This document shows, one piece after another, positions 45,790 to 57,278 of a stretch of 64,000 nt of DNA; the stretch's first letter is position 1, and every line of letters begins with the position of its first letter. Below the pieces are notes generated by a model. That model did no database searches. It was not told the origin of the DNA and worked only from the letters and a program-made list of their open reading frames with translations. The translations under genes were made by a program, and so were the position numbers. The DNA lies in assembly GCA_963971425.1 (NCBI GenBank), contig OZ020519.1:7890028-7954027 (forward strand), read 5' to 3'. Source of the DNA: Bryoerythrophyllum caledonicum. Taxonomy: Eukaryota > Streptophyta > Bryopsida > Pottiales > Pottiaceae.

Positions 45790-45976
45790 GTGCATATCTT
45801 CTTGTTTGTGTACATGTGATTTGTGTTCGTTAATGATATTTATATATATACTAAAATAGTATATGATCTGTATGAAATTCTTGCACGAAGCATTGTAGAG
45901 CGTTTCGAGAGTGAGTCACAGGATTTGTTGGAGCGGTTCGAGAGTGAGACATTCTGGCGAGATGCAATCTGGTGAG

Positions 45977-48900
45977 TGTTCTAGCAGGACGGCGGCAAAC
46001 TACTATGGTACTATGTAGTTTGTATTAACTGTGCAAAATTGACTCATTCTCTCTGACTCATAACATGCATTTGATCACTCATACACATAGTTTCGTCGCA
46101 CGAACTCGCTTCATTTCACAGGGTGGAAACAAACAGATAATCAGATCAACACTCAAGGGCGTGTAAATAGTGGGTTCAGGCATAACTAACTACTCATAGT
46201 TTGGTGCGTAACTAACTACTCATAGTTTGGTGAGGTTCGCCTAACGGTCTGGTGTGGTTATCAACAACTTCTGTTTGAGTTCGTGTGACGGTTTTCTATG
46301 ACATGTAGGCGTCCAACTGTGATGTCCATCTGGACAAGGGTTTTACTGACTTCAACATCCCCCCGCAGTCCGTGTACTCAAGGGAGCGGACTGTATATAG
46401 TATCCACGACTTCCGTTGCTGGGCGGCGTAGCGAAATAAGGCCGATGCTAGCACGAAGGAGTTGGAACCGGTCGACTGGGAGGGGCTTGGTAAAAAGATC
46501 CGCGAGTTGGGCAGATGTGGTGATGTAAGAGACGTTGATGTGACCAAGGTGTTGATGTTCACGAATAAAGTGATACATCACATCGATGTGCTTGGTCAGG
46601 CGGTGGAACTCGGGGTTGTGAACTAGTCGGATTGCACTCTGGTTGTCGGAGAAGAGTGGTGTGGGCGTGGCCTGGCCAAAACGAAGGTTGGCAAGGAGAT
46701 GGCGAAACCAAATGACATCCTTGGTTGTGGAACTAGCAGCAATGTATTCAGATTCCGTCGTGGATGTAGCCACGCATGCTTGTTGGCGGCTTGCCCAGGC
46801 GATGGGAGCTCGATTGAGCAGAAGAAGTGTGCCGGTGCGTGAGCGTCGATCAGTGGCGTCACCAGCATAGTCGGCGTCAGCGTAGGCGTCTAATTGGACG
46901 GTCTTCATTCCACCGTCATAGCAGATCGCAAGGTCGAGTGTACCAGCGAGGTAGCGAAAGATGCGGCGAATAGCCTGATAATGCACCTGTCGGGGGTTTG
47001 AGGAGTACTGCGCAACAGTGTTGACAGCATAGTTGATATCCGGGCGGCTTAAAGTTTGGACAAATATAAGGCTACCAACAGCAGCGGGGTATGAAAAAGG
47101 TGGGTCAATGACCGGCTCAGAGTCGGAGTCCAGTTTCAGGTTCGGGTCCGCCGGTGTGGAAATAGGAGCGTAGGTGGTGAAACCAAAAGCGGCATGTATA
47201 CGCCGTAAATAAATCTCTTGATTGATAAAAATCAGGTGTTGTCGGAGGTCTTGGTGGATGTGTAAGCCAACGTACAGGTGGCCGCCGGAGCGGGTGATAG
47301 AAAAATGTTCTTGTAGGTGGTGCATCATCTCGTCCATCTTGGAGGTAGAAGTGCTGCATGCTAGACCGTCGTCTACAAACAGAGACAGAAGCAAGGATGG
47401 ATCGCCCTCAGAGATATAGACGCACAAGTCAGCTTTTGTCGGTTGAAGCTTGAATTTGACCAGAAAGTCATGGAACGTGGAGTTCCATATACGTCCGGAC
47501 TGCTTTAGTCCGTACAAACTGCGAAGGAGGAGGCAGACCGAGATACCGCCGGTCGGGCTAGCAACCTCAAAACCTAGAGGTTGCGCCATATAGATCGTGA
47601 AGTCTATGAGTCCGTTCAGGTAAGCAGTTTCTACGTCGAATTGAGCGAGATGCATGTGTTGCTGGGCGGCGATTGCTAGCATGGTCCGAATGGACTCATA
47701 CTTCACAACAGGGCTGAATGTTTGGTCGTAATCGACTCCCTTCGTCTGCGTGAAACCGCGTGCCACTAGGCGGGCCTTATACTTGCCAATAGTACCGTCA
47801 GGGTTTGTCTTGACGCGGTAGATCTACTTGCATGAGATGGTTTGGTGGCCAGTTGGGAGAGGAACAAGCTTCCAGGTCCCCGCTTTCACCAAAGCGTTGT
47901 ACTCCGTCTGTATGGCGGTAAGCCAGTTGCTGGCTTGAGGGCTCTGCATGGCAGCGTTATATATCTCGAGGTCGGGTGGAATAGAAACTGGAGGAACGGC
48001 GACTCCAAGAAATGTTGTAGGAACATAATAATCTTGAAAGCGGGATGGTGCGTAGCGGGCACGTGTCGGTCGTAGACCGTGGTGATCGTGGTTGGACGTT
48101 AGGCTGTCCGGGTAGATGAGGTTCAGTTGGCTGAGAAGAGACTTTGGTGTGATCGCCAACTGGTGCACCGTGCGAACTTGATGGTTGACTGGTCGTGTCA
48201 GCCACATTAAGAGTGGCTGGGCGTGTGCTGGCCGGTGAGGTACTGGGTATCATGGGAGTCAAGGCCGGTTGGCAGGGAATGCTTGGACTTGCGCTCGCAG
48301 GTTCTGCGCCGACTGCGTGTGTCTCAAAAGAGAAAAGGCCGGAGTATACCTCGGTTGTGTCATGTTGAGGGAGGGTGTATTCGTCAAAGATGACATCTCT
48401 ACTGATGATAATACGTCGCTTCGTTGTATCCCAGAGTGTGTAGGCCTTGGATTCAGTGCAATATCCGACAAAGATCGCCTTTGTACTTTTGACGTCCAAC
48501 TTCCGGCGATGCACCTTTGGTATATGGACAAATGCCAAATTGCCAAAAACTCTGAGATGGCTCACAGTAGGCTTGCGCCCCCTCCATAGTTCGTAAGGCG
48601 TCTTGTAGTCTCTCGTCCGTGAGCTTGTTCGGTTCAACACATAGGCTGCGGTTTGGATTGCTTCCCCCCAGATGCGTAAGGGGAGGTTCTTCGCGTGGAT
48701 CATTGTACGCGCGCACTCAACAAGCGTGCGATTCTCGCGCTCTGCAGTGCCGTTTTGTTCGGGGCTATGTAGAGCGGTGAGCTCATGACGGATACCCTCA
48801 TCTACAAGGTAAGCACTAAACTCAGTGCTGAGGAATTCGCCCCCTCGGTCGCTCCGGAGCTGTTTGATACGCGTACCCCGCTCTTTCTGTACAGATGACT

Positions 48901-48992
48901 ACAGAACCTCAAAACAATCAAAGACATCAGATTTGTTTTTGACGCAGAAAACAAATCGATAGCCGCTATAGTCATCTTTAAATAAAAGGAAG
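45977..48992 (-). mobile_element. Ty1/copia LTR retrotransposon, 3' part (fossil)
   Basis: Reading leftward: the distal part of integrase (48992 to about 47900), reverse transcriptase with its F-V-D-D site and RNase H (about 47800-46378), a G-rich polypurine tract, and a likely 3' LTR of about 380 bases (46357-45977, starting TGTTGAAG). The 5' LTR, gag, protease and the front of integrase are not in view, because the CACTA element inserted into the integrase region. The missing half should lie beyond 64000. The visible part has a few breaks. The coding parts are still long, so it is not very old. Confidence 0.85.
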
Positions 48993-48995
48993 TAG
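48993..48995. other. TAG target-site copy of the CACTA element
   Basis: The three bases TAG directly precede CACTATAAGAAAACC. CACTA elements make 3-bp duplications, so a second TAG is expected beyond the window end. Confidence 0.6.
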
Positions 48996-49369
48996 CACTA
49001 TAAGAAAACCCCGTTTTTGGCGATGTCTTCTGCAGACGCAGAATCACTTTGGTGATGTCTTCAAGACAGAGCAGGAGGTCTAGCAAGACATGAGGATGTC
49101 TTCTACGTCTTTTGGGTACTGTAGCAACTTGGGTAGCATGAAGATAGTCGTGTCTTCTAGAAGTCACGAAGATGTCTGCGAAGACGTGGATGTCTTTGCA
49201 GATGTCTTCGCAGACATCCCCGAAGACATCAAAGTGTCGCGTTGGCAAGGGAATCCGATTTGACTGAGGGTAAATGTTTGAAAGTTACTATAGGGGGGGG
49301 GGGGGTAAAATGCAGCCCGAATGTAAAAAAAACAGCATAGAGGGCTGTGGTTTGCATGAGGAAAGGAAA

Positions 49370-49760
49370 AAAATCTTCATCCTATAAAATATTGTTTTCT
49401 TCTTTGTTCATTAAAAAAGTATTTTGTATTTCTCTCAAATTCGAAATATTAATTTAATGATATTAATATTCTATTTTCAGTAGTTGTCATTGGTCCATTT
49501 TAAAAAATATTATTAAAAAATAATATTATAAATTTAAAATTACAGAATATATATATTTCTGAATAATATAATAATATATTATAACATAATATTATATTTA
49601 AATAAAAATAATAATTTATATTCAGTTAAAAATATTATAACATTATAATAAATGTATTTAAATATTATGAAATTATTAAAATAGAAATGCTACAAAAAAT
49701 AACATTTTATAATAAAAGCAAATTTTCCGATATTAATAATTGAATAAACACGTGGACATA
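49370..49760. other. extremely AT-rich island within the CACTA element
   Basis: Almost pure A/T with repeated AATATTAT and TATAATAATA blocks and no coding potential. It lies between the left subterminal repeats and the TNP2 3' end. A 13-base G run lies just before it near 49293. Confidence 0.7.
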
Positions 49761-50018
49761 TTGTTTACATAATAATTTACAGCTTCTTATCTACATGGCA
49801 AGGAAAACTCCACGTTGGATAAGTTGAGACGTCATAAAATGTCTAGGCAAATGTCTCTAGAGACATGTGACTGTCTTCGACTATAATAATAAGAGGATGT
49901 CCCTCTAGACGTCCTTGAAGATGTCTATGAGGACGTCTACTGAGACATCCTTCAAGACGTTAGCTCGGACATCGCATGTTTAAAACCGTAGTCGGCGTAC
50001 CAATAAGTGACTCTGTCA

Positions 50019-53000
50019 CTACTCCTCTTGGATTTCAGCATTATTGACTGTGTTTGTTGCGGTTGTAACATAGCACCCTTCCGTGGGTGCTGATCTTCGA
50101 ATTGCCTCTGTCTCCTGAATCTCCGATTGTAAGCCTTGGAAGTCCGCGTCATAACCGATTGCGATTCCACTTGCTAGCGGCTGCCGATGCTGTATTGCAT
50201 TATGCCGACCTCGGACGTCTGTTCGGCATGCGATCTTCCATCCGCGTCAGTTGGGGTCATCCGAGAAGAAAACCTGTTGACAATGCAAGGGGAATGCAAA
50301 CGAATCCGGATGCACTCTGCCGTCCATGTGGTTGAAGTTCGCCACGCTAAATCCGTACTTGTCACGCTCAATGCTGGGCACTCGCACATCCCGTGAGGAT
50401 CTTACCCATTCGCAGAACAACACCGTGGTGCAGTGATTACGGTAATCCAACTCCAGTATTTCTTGGATACATCCCACATGCTCTGCAGTATGGTCAATAG
50501 GCCTCCCATTCTGAATCCCCCAACGCAGCTGTTGTGTGTAGGTTGCCACTACACAGAAGTCTCGAGTAACCAGGCCCCCCTCGGATGTCCGAACCCGCAG
50601 ATGCATCCGAATGCGCTCATTTGACGATGTGAGGTTGCAAACCGCTCTGGGGGACATGAGTACTGTACCACATCCTCATCCAACTATTCAACGGCCTCTT
50701 CTGCTTGCAGCACCCGTGCCCTTAGCCAATCTGCAAAGCACGGCAAATCGCTAAGTTCGGGGGGGTAAGTTACAGGCCTAGATGGTCGATGACATCTTGA
50801 CTGTACTCGAAAGGCCTCTCGCTGTTCCCATCGGCGTCCCTTTGCGATGATGTACTCTCTGTACAAATCTCCCACCTTTGTTGTTAGACAATTCGAATGC
50901 ATGATAAACCCCTACAACACATGTGTGGACTGTGCATATGTCCTATGAGACGTCTGCGAAGACATTGTATTCTCCGTGTTCAAGAAGAGTAATACACTGC
51001 AACTACGTCAAGAAGACATCTATGAAAACTGATGAATGTCTAAACGGACGTCATCTTAGACATCTTTGTTGACGTGCTCGTGTCTTAATTTATATGGAGT
51101 CCTTGATATTAACAAGGCCCGGTACTACATAAGTGAAAACTGAATGGCCGGCCTCTGATGTATAAGTATTGGGATAGAAACTCACTCTCGCCACGGTCCC
51201 AAGCACGGTGCGTTGTCGATGACGAATGCATGTGCGTAGCCCCGTACCTCATCGAACAATCGGCGCTTTGTGGATTCACTGTGCCCTAAGATCTCGTCAT
51301 TCATGGTGGCATCTTCGTTCGCGTCCCATACACGGTAAGTTGTTGCTCTGTGTCGTTTCAGGTACTCTGTACAAAACCCAAGCGTTTCGTCGAGACAGTA
51401 CCCTTCCGCTATGCTTCCTTCAGGATGTGCGTACGTCCTTACATAATCTTTCAGCGTCTTCAGGTATCTCTCAATTGGATACATCCATCTGCAATGGACC
51501 GGTCCACATATGAACAGTTGCTCCACAAGATGTACCGGAAGATGTGCCATGATGTTTAAGAACGTCGGTGGAAACTCCTTCTCCAACACACATGTTGCCA
51601 TTACCACGTTGCGCATGAGACTATCGCGAGAGTCCTCTCGTACCTCCTTCTCACATATATGCTGAAAAACCCTGCACATTTTGATGATGGCAACGCGCAC
51701 CTCTTCGTCCAGCACGGTCCGAATGGCCACCGAAAGTATCTACATCAGGCAATACAGTCATCATCTTCACCATGAACGTGAACAAGAAGATGTCCTCCTA
51801 GACATCTATGTATGTATGTAAAGACGTCTATATAAACATTACGATGGCAGTATGAACTTGAGGATGTCTGCATGAATATGACGATGTCTATGTATGAACA
51901 TTCGAATGTCTATAGATGAACATGAGGATGTCTAAGTAGGAACATTCGGATGTTTGTACAAACATGATGATGTCTATCTATGCACATGACGATGTCTGTA
52001 TAAGCATGAGGATGTGACTGTGCAATTCCCTTCTGTTCATCACAACAACTCTCCCAGCTACTTGTAGGCAAAACATAGTCCGTTCAGAATTCCAGTGCAT
52101 ACCTGCTGCATGAGGACCTGGTAGTCATGTGTCTTCATGTTCTGCAATTTGCCGTCCTGCAGGCGCTTGTGAATTGCCCCGACGTACTTCGTAGGAGTGC
52201 GGATACTGGATACGATGTGCACAAACTCTTGTTTCTCCTCAGGCTTCAACATGTACGGGGCCTACGGTATGTAGTATTCGTCACCTCGGCGTCGTGGAGG
52301 CTGCAACCAGATCTCCTCACGTATGTTCAAGTCCTGTACATCTTGACGACTTCCTAGGCTGTCATTCATTCCAAACAATGTCTTCAGCATGTTCTCGCAT
52401 AGATTTTTCTCGCAATGCATGACGTCCAAGACGTGTCGAACCTTTAGATGCTGTTACAAAGTACCACTTCAAATTATTAGAGCCGGATTGTGTCTGCTGA
52501 GTGTGCCACAATTCTAGCACTCGCTACCGTCAACGTGTGCAGGTGTCTACACGGACGTCTACTGAGACATTCATCATGTCGCAAAAGGCATCCAATATCC
52601 GAACTATAAACTTCTTGATGTCTACAGAGACGACGTGAGAGTGCAAAGGACATCTAATATAATAGTAGAGGATGTATATGTTTACCTACCAGTAAGGTAA
52701 TTCAAAAAATGTGCTCAAACGCTTTACTCCCGTACTGTGAACAGTGTCACTGGCAGCCCCTTCTCGGCCGCCAAGATCCAGGTAAGACTGCCTCCACGCA
52801 GCGTACCGAATGACGTCAAGTCCAGAGATGGATGAAGGCGTTGTCCGAGTCTCACGTTGGCCATTAAACCGAGTGTACCTCCGATATGGATGATGACGAC
52901 CGAGATATCGACGTATTCCCCCATACACGATCTTTGACCCTCTCGCCGTACGGTCACGACCCAAGTCCCCTGTCTTTGCCATCCTAGCATCTATCTCTGG

Positions 53001-54470
53001 TCCACATTTTGGACAACCTTTATATCCCTTGCGGGTTAGGCCAGATATCAGCACGTACGCAGGGAAATCTGAAATAGTCCACATGAGCAATCCGCGCAGG
53101 TTGAAGCGTCGAGACCCCACCTGTTGGCTAAAATCCTATGCTGGTACACCTTGCCAAAGTAGATGGAGCTCATTCAACAACGGGCGCAAATATACATCAA
53201 TGTTTGTCGGAGTTGGCGACCTCTTCCCCGATATCAATATGGACAACGATATGAAGAACTTCTTCGTGACAAACCATGGCTCCAAGTTATACATCAGAAC
53301 TAGTACTGGCCAAGTCGACAAATTCGTGTTGCTCAATTTGAAGGGATTGACGCCATCGAGTGCTAAAGCTAGGCGCATGTTGCGGTCCTCTTGTCCAAAG
53401 ATGTCAAACGCAGCGTCTGTGTTGATGTGCTTCCATGCAAGACTGTCAACCATAGATCGCATTATGCCGGGCTCACTAACATGCTTTGTGTGACTCGTCA
53501 ACATGCTTGCAACCTCTGGCGATCTCCACATCCGTTTCAGTCGGGGAATAAGAGGGAAGTGACGAATCACCTTTGCTGGGATGGAGGTTGTGCCCTCCAA
53601 CCATCGAGACTTGGAACACTGCGGGCATGTCAGCAAGTCTGCATTATCGTCCTCGTAAAGCACACATCCATCTGGACATGCGTGGATGTTGTTGTAGTCC
53701 AATCCAAGCCTTCGGATGGTCTTCGCAGCGGCATAATGACTTCTAGGCAGCTTGTTCCCCTCCGGAAGTAAGTCCTCCGCCAAGTACGGCAACAACTTGG
53801 TTTGGAAAGTGTTGCTCACCCCAAACACCACACACATGTTCATGAGGACGATCAAAGCTGATACAACACTGGTTTTCGATCCTGGATACAATGGTGTCGT
53901 GGCTTCCGCATACAAGCGTTCGAGGTCATCGATTGTATCGCTGTCCAACTCATCGTTCTCAACCGCATTGGGTTCCCCTCCTGCATCCATGTAAAGTGCA
54001 TCACCGCGATCCGAAGCATCCATGACCTGCCGCTGGACGTCATGATACTCATCCAGTGGAGTCGCGTCTTCTGGAACATCATCATGTCCGGAGACGTCTT
54101 GAACGACGTCGTGGGGGACATCATTGTGGACATTGTTTGGGACATCCTCGACGACGTCGTCGTCGTATGCAATATCCTCCACCCAAATACCTTCGGCTGG
54201 ATATCCGTCGGGGGGGTCACCACCTATGATGGACTTAGTCAGAAATGGGTCTCTGCCAACTTGTGCATGGTGCTCCCGAATGACGCGTATTCGCTGGCAT
54301 CGACCCCCATGACAGTTGCGGCAAGGGCAGTAGTATGTTGTTATGTTCTGCGTCGTGGCCACTCGTAGCTCGGTCTGGAGGATAAGGTCACCAAGTGGGA
54401 TGTGTCGCATTGTCCTTCCATCAGCATCGATTTGTATTCTTGCGCCGCGGCAAAGCCTGTCCGTACTCAT
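50019..54470 (-). pseudogene. CACTA TNP2-type transposase (Transposase_21), broken
   Basis: It starts MSTDRLCRG at 54470. An N-terminal transposase-associated zinc-like segment, YYCPCRNCHGGRC, is followed by the Transposase_21 region with ACPDGCVLYEDDNADLLTCP, CPQCSKSRW, NTDAAFDIFG, LALALDGVNPF and LLMWTISDFPAYVLISG. Further exons at about 52450-52103 (HLKVRHVLDVMHCEKN) and 51739-51186 (a DUF4218-like part: MAHLPVHLVEQLFICGPVHC) follow, then a DUF4216-like tail to about 50019 ending near QVFFSDDPN. Introns are filled with GATGTCT repeats. At least three in-frame stops, one right before DFSQQVGSRRF, indicate it no longer encodes a full transposase. Confidence 0.8.
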
Positions 54471-57278
54471 TGCTCCAACTTCTCTGCAAAGGATTACAAA
54501 AGGTATGACACAATGCGAGAAGTACTGAACGAAGAACATGCTTGGTACTAACAGATGAACAAGACCGCAAAGATGCGGTTATCTGCACAACGTCTATGTG
54601 GATGTCTTTGAGAACGCAATGACGTTTACACTGACATCTGTGACGACATCCTTAAAGACATTTAGTGAGATCCGACATGTCTAGGCAACTCACCAGTGGC
54701 TTCTTCCCCTGTTGACTACAACCGTGACCGTGACGACGGATCAACCAGTCTCGTAAATAGATAAGCATAGACAAGTATTTGCGACAAGGATGTGGGCAGC
54801 CCTACCGCCACATGTGTATCCTTATGCAATTCAACCATAATGCAGATTCAATAAATGTCGTTGGAGATGTTAGCAGACATCTGATGCATTCATCATAGAT
54901 GTCAGTGCATACACTTATGAGATTACAATAACCAAATGAAGTATATTTAGTGCAACAGATACAAACATGTCTTCACATAGACATGGATAAACCATGAACA
55001 TGCCATTACAAATCTGCATGCTCTATATAGATGGTATTGATATCTTCAAAACTAGCGCCGTGCTATCACTAAGTTTATTCTATGTACTGTGATGCGCTTA
55101 GAATGCCTGCAAGGTGACACGATACACTATTCCGCAATCATTGCAAGACAAACTTGGTCATACAACCACTGGTCGTAGTCGTCCTCCCAAGTGTCAAACG
55201 GATAACAACCCTCGTAGAACCATGACATGTTGTACATGTTCTTGTGGTACACATCATCCACGGTATCAGGTAAGAAATCAGTGGTGTTCATCAATCCAAG
55301 CTCGTATAAATACATGTGTTCACTATGCAGAAGCACTAGCCGCTGCAAGTACGCGGCATGCTGTGCATCATATTCTTCAAATGGATATGTGCCATACGGA
55401 TGATCGCACTCTCCCACGGATTCCACATCTGAGCATGCCTCTACATCCAACGCCATGCTGACACAAAGACACGGCTTATAGGTCCTGTAATCGCGACACA
55501 TGCAATGGGATGTGCATGGGCGGGTACATGCGACGGGGTTATAGGCTCACGTAATAGCACCGATGATGTTACAGGTAACGGAATAATATCGCTAGATATG
55601 TTTACAGAGACATCTACGATGACATCCCCGTCGACGTCCGTAGGTAACTCATAGGCATGATGGACACTTACCAAAAATCAAGTGTCTTTGATTTTACATT
55701 TGCACATCTAGCTAGGCAGCACTCGACCCTTCTTCCACTGGCAAGTGCAATGTAAGCGTTGTTTGCGCACGACAAAATCCAAGCCCAACGTCCGCTTCAC
55801 CTGCAACGGACACGTGCACGATGGTTTTGGGCAGCCCTACTTATCACGTCCACAGTCCACACAAGGGCAGTTACAAGGCTTGACGGATTTCGAACAATGA
55901 CGCTGCATCTGCAAATCAATTTGGTTGCACAGGCGTTACTGACAATTGAGCACAATATCACACTTGCGTGAAATTTATCTTTTCCAGTACAGATGTCTAC
56001 AAGGACATTGACAATGACATCCTCAGAAACGTCCCCAACTAATGCATTGTAAACATCGTCCACTGTCATTGACCATACACATAGTGCACATGAAAGTCAT
56101 GGTCTTTGAGAAATCTATCCTCATTTATACATGAGAAATGTCCACATGGTATTCTGATATAGATTAAATCAGTACTTAAAACTTCTGGACGTCGTGTACA
56201 TAGAATGCATTGGTATTCATTACAATTTACAGTGTCTATGTAAATGTAAGTCCATCACATCGTGTACGCTTCTTGCGACAATTGCCTTCATTATTTGGAA
56301 CTGTAATATACTTGTATACATATATGGTAGCAGTACAACTCGGGGAAGAGATTTTAGAATTCACTTTCTCATAAGCTATCACCATATGAGTATTTTCAGC
56401 GGGTACATGCTGAATTATTAAAATTTATTTTTTCCCCTTTCCCCACTACAAGAAAATAGGGTGTTTAGCAACGTTTTGAAAAATTCCTAAGCAACGCCTA
56501 GGGGCTTGCTTTTTGTAAAAGCAACAGTTGTAGCGTGATTTTATGTACCTAGGCGTTGCTTAGGAAGCCCCTAGGCATTGCTTAGGAAGCCCCTAGGCGT
56601 TGCTTAGGAATTTTTCAAAATGTTGCTAAACACCCTAATTTTCTTGTAGTGCCCATACTTATCATTTTCATTCCACTTTGCTTCGCAACTCTTCCCCACT
56701 GTTACATAAGACGTCAGGATTGTTCTTACATACGACTAAAGACATTAAATCACATGTTGACCGTGCCTACTGTGACGACGTTTACATGTAAGTACCAAAC
56801 TTCCGACCTCCCAATGTCTCCAGAGAGGTTCGGATGTCCATGGTGATGTCTACAATGATGTCCATGGTGATGTCTACAATGATGTCCATAGGGATGTCTA
56901 GGTGGATGTCAAGTTGGATGTCTAAGGGGATGTCTACATTGATGTCTACAAATTATAGGCCTGTCCCATAACGTACACCAGCCCGTATTCCACGTGGCTC
57001 GCCAACTTTAGGTACGAGAAGCACACTATAGAGAAAGGAGCCGTGCGCACATAGGACTCCCACTTGCTATCAAGGGGTACTCATAAACCCTAATGTAGTC
57101 CATTTCTTTGCATTCAAACATGGGACTAACTACACAATTCCTTGAGCACGATAGAGGAGTAGGATCTAGATACACTGTACCAGAGGAAGTGCGAGGGTCG
57201 GAGGTGACAGATGCAGTTCTACACATTTTCAGCAACTTTGTAGAACAAATTGCAAGAGTCACTCCTCCTACAGCAACA
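54471..57278. other. central region between the divergent CACTA genes
   Basis: Contains GATGTCT-type repeats (54580-54690, 54860-54990, 55600-55650, 55990-56040, 56820-56960), a nested 208-bp MITE and an acidic minus-strand frame at 55456-55127 (MALDVEACSDVESVGEC...). That frame could be a TNP2 upstream exon or spurious. Probable location of both promoters. Confidence 0.5.
56444..56651. mobile_element. 208-bp palindromic CACTA MITE
   Basis: It starts CACTACAAGAAAATAGGGTG and ends with the near-perfect complement CACCCTAATTTTCTTGTAGT-G. Inverted arms of about 60 bases include AACGTTTTGAAAAATTCCTA. The 3-bp target duplication is CCC on both sides. It is non-coding and nested in the large CACTA element. 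Confidence 0.9.
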
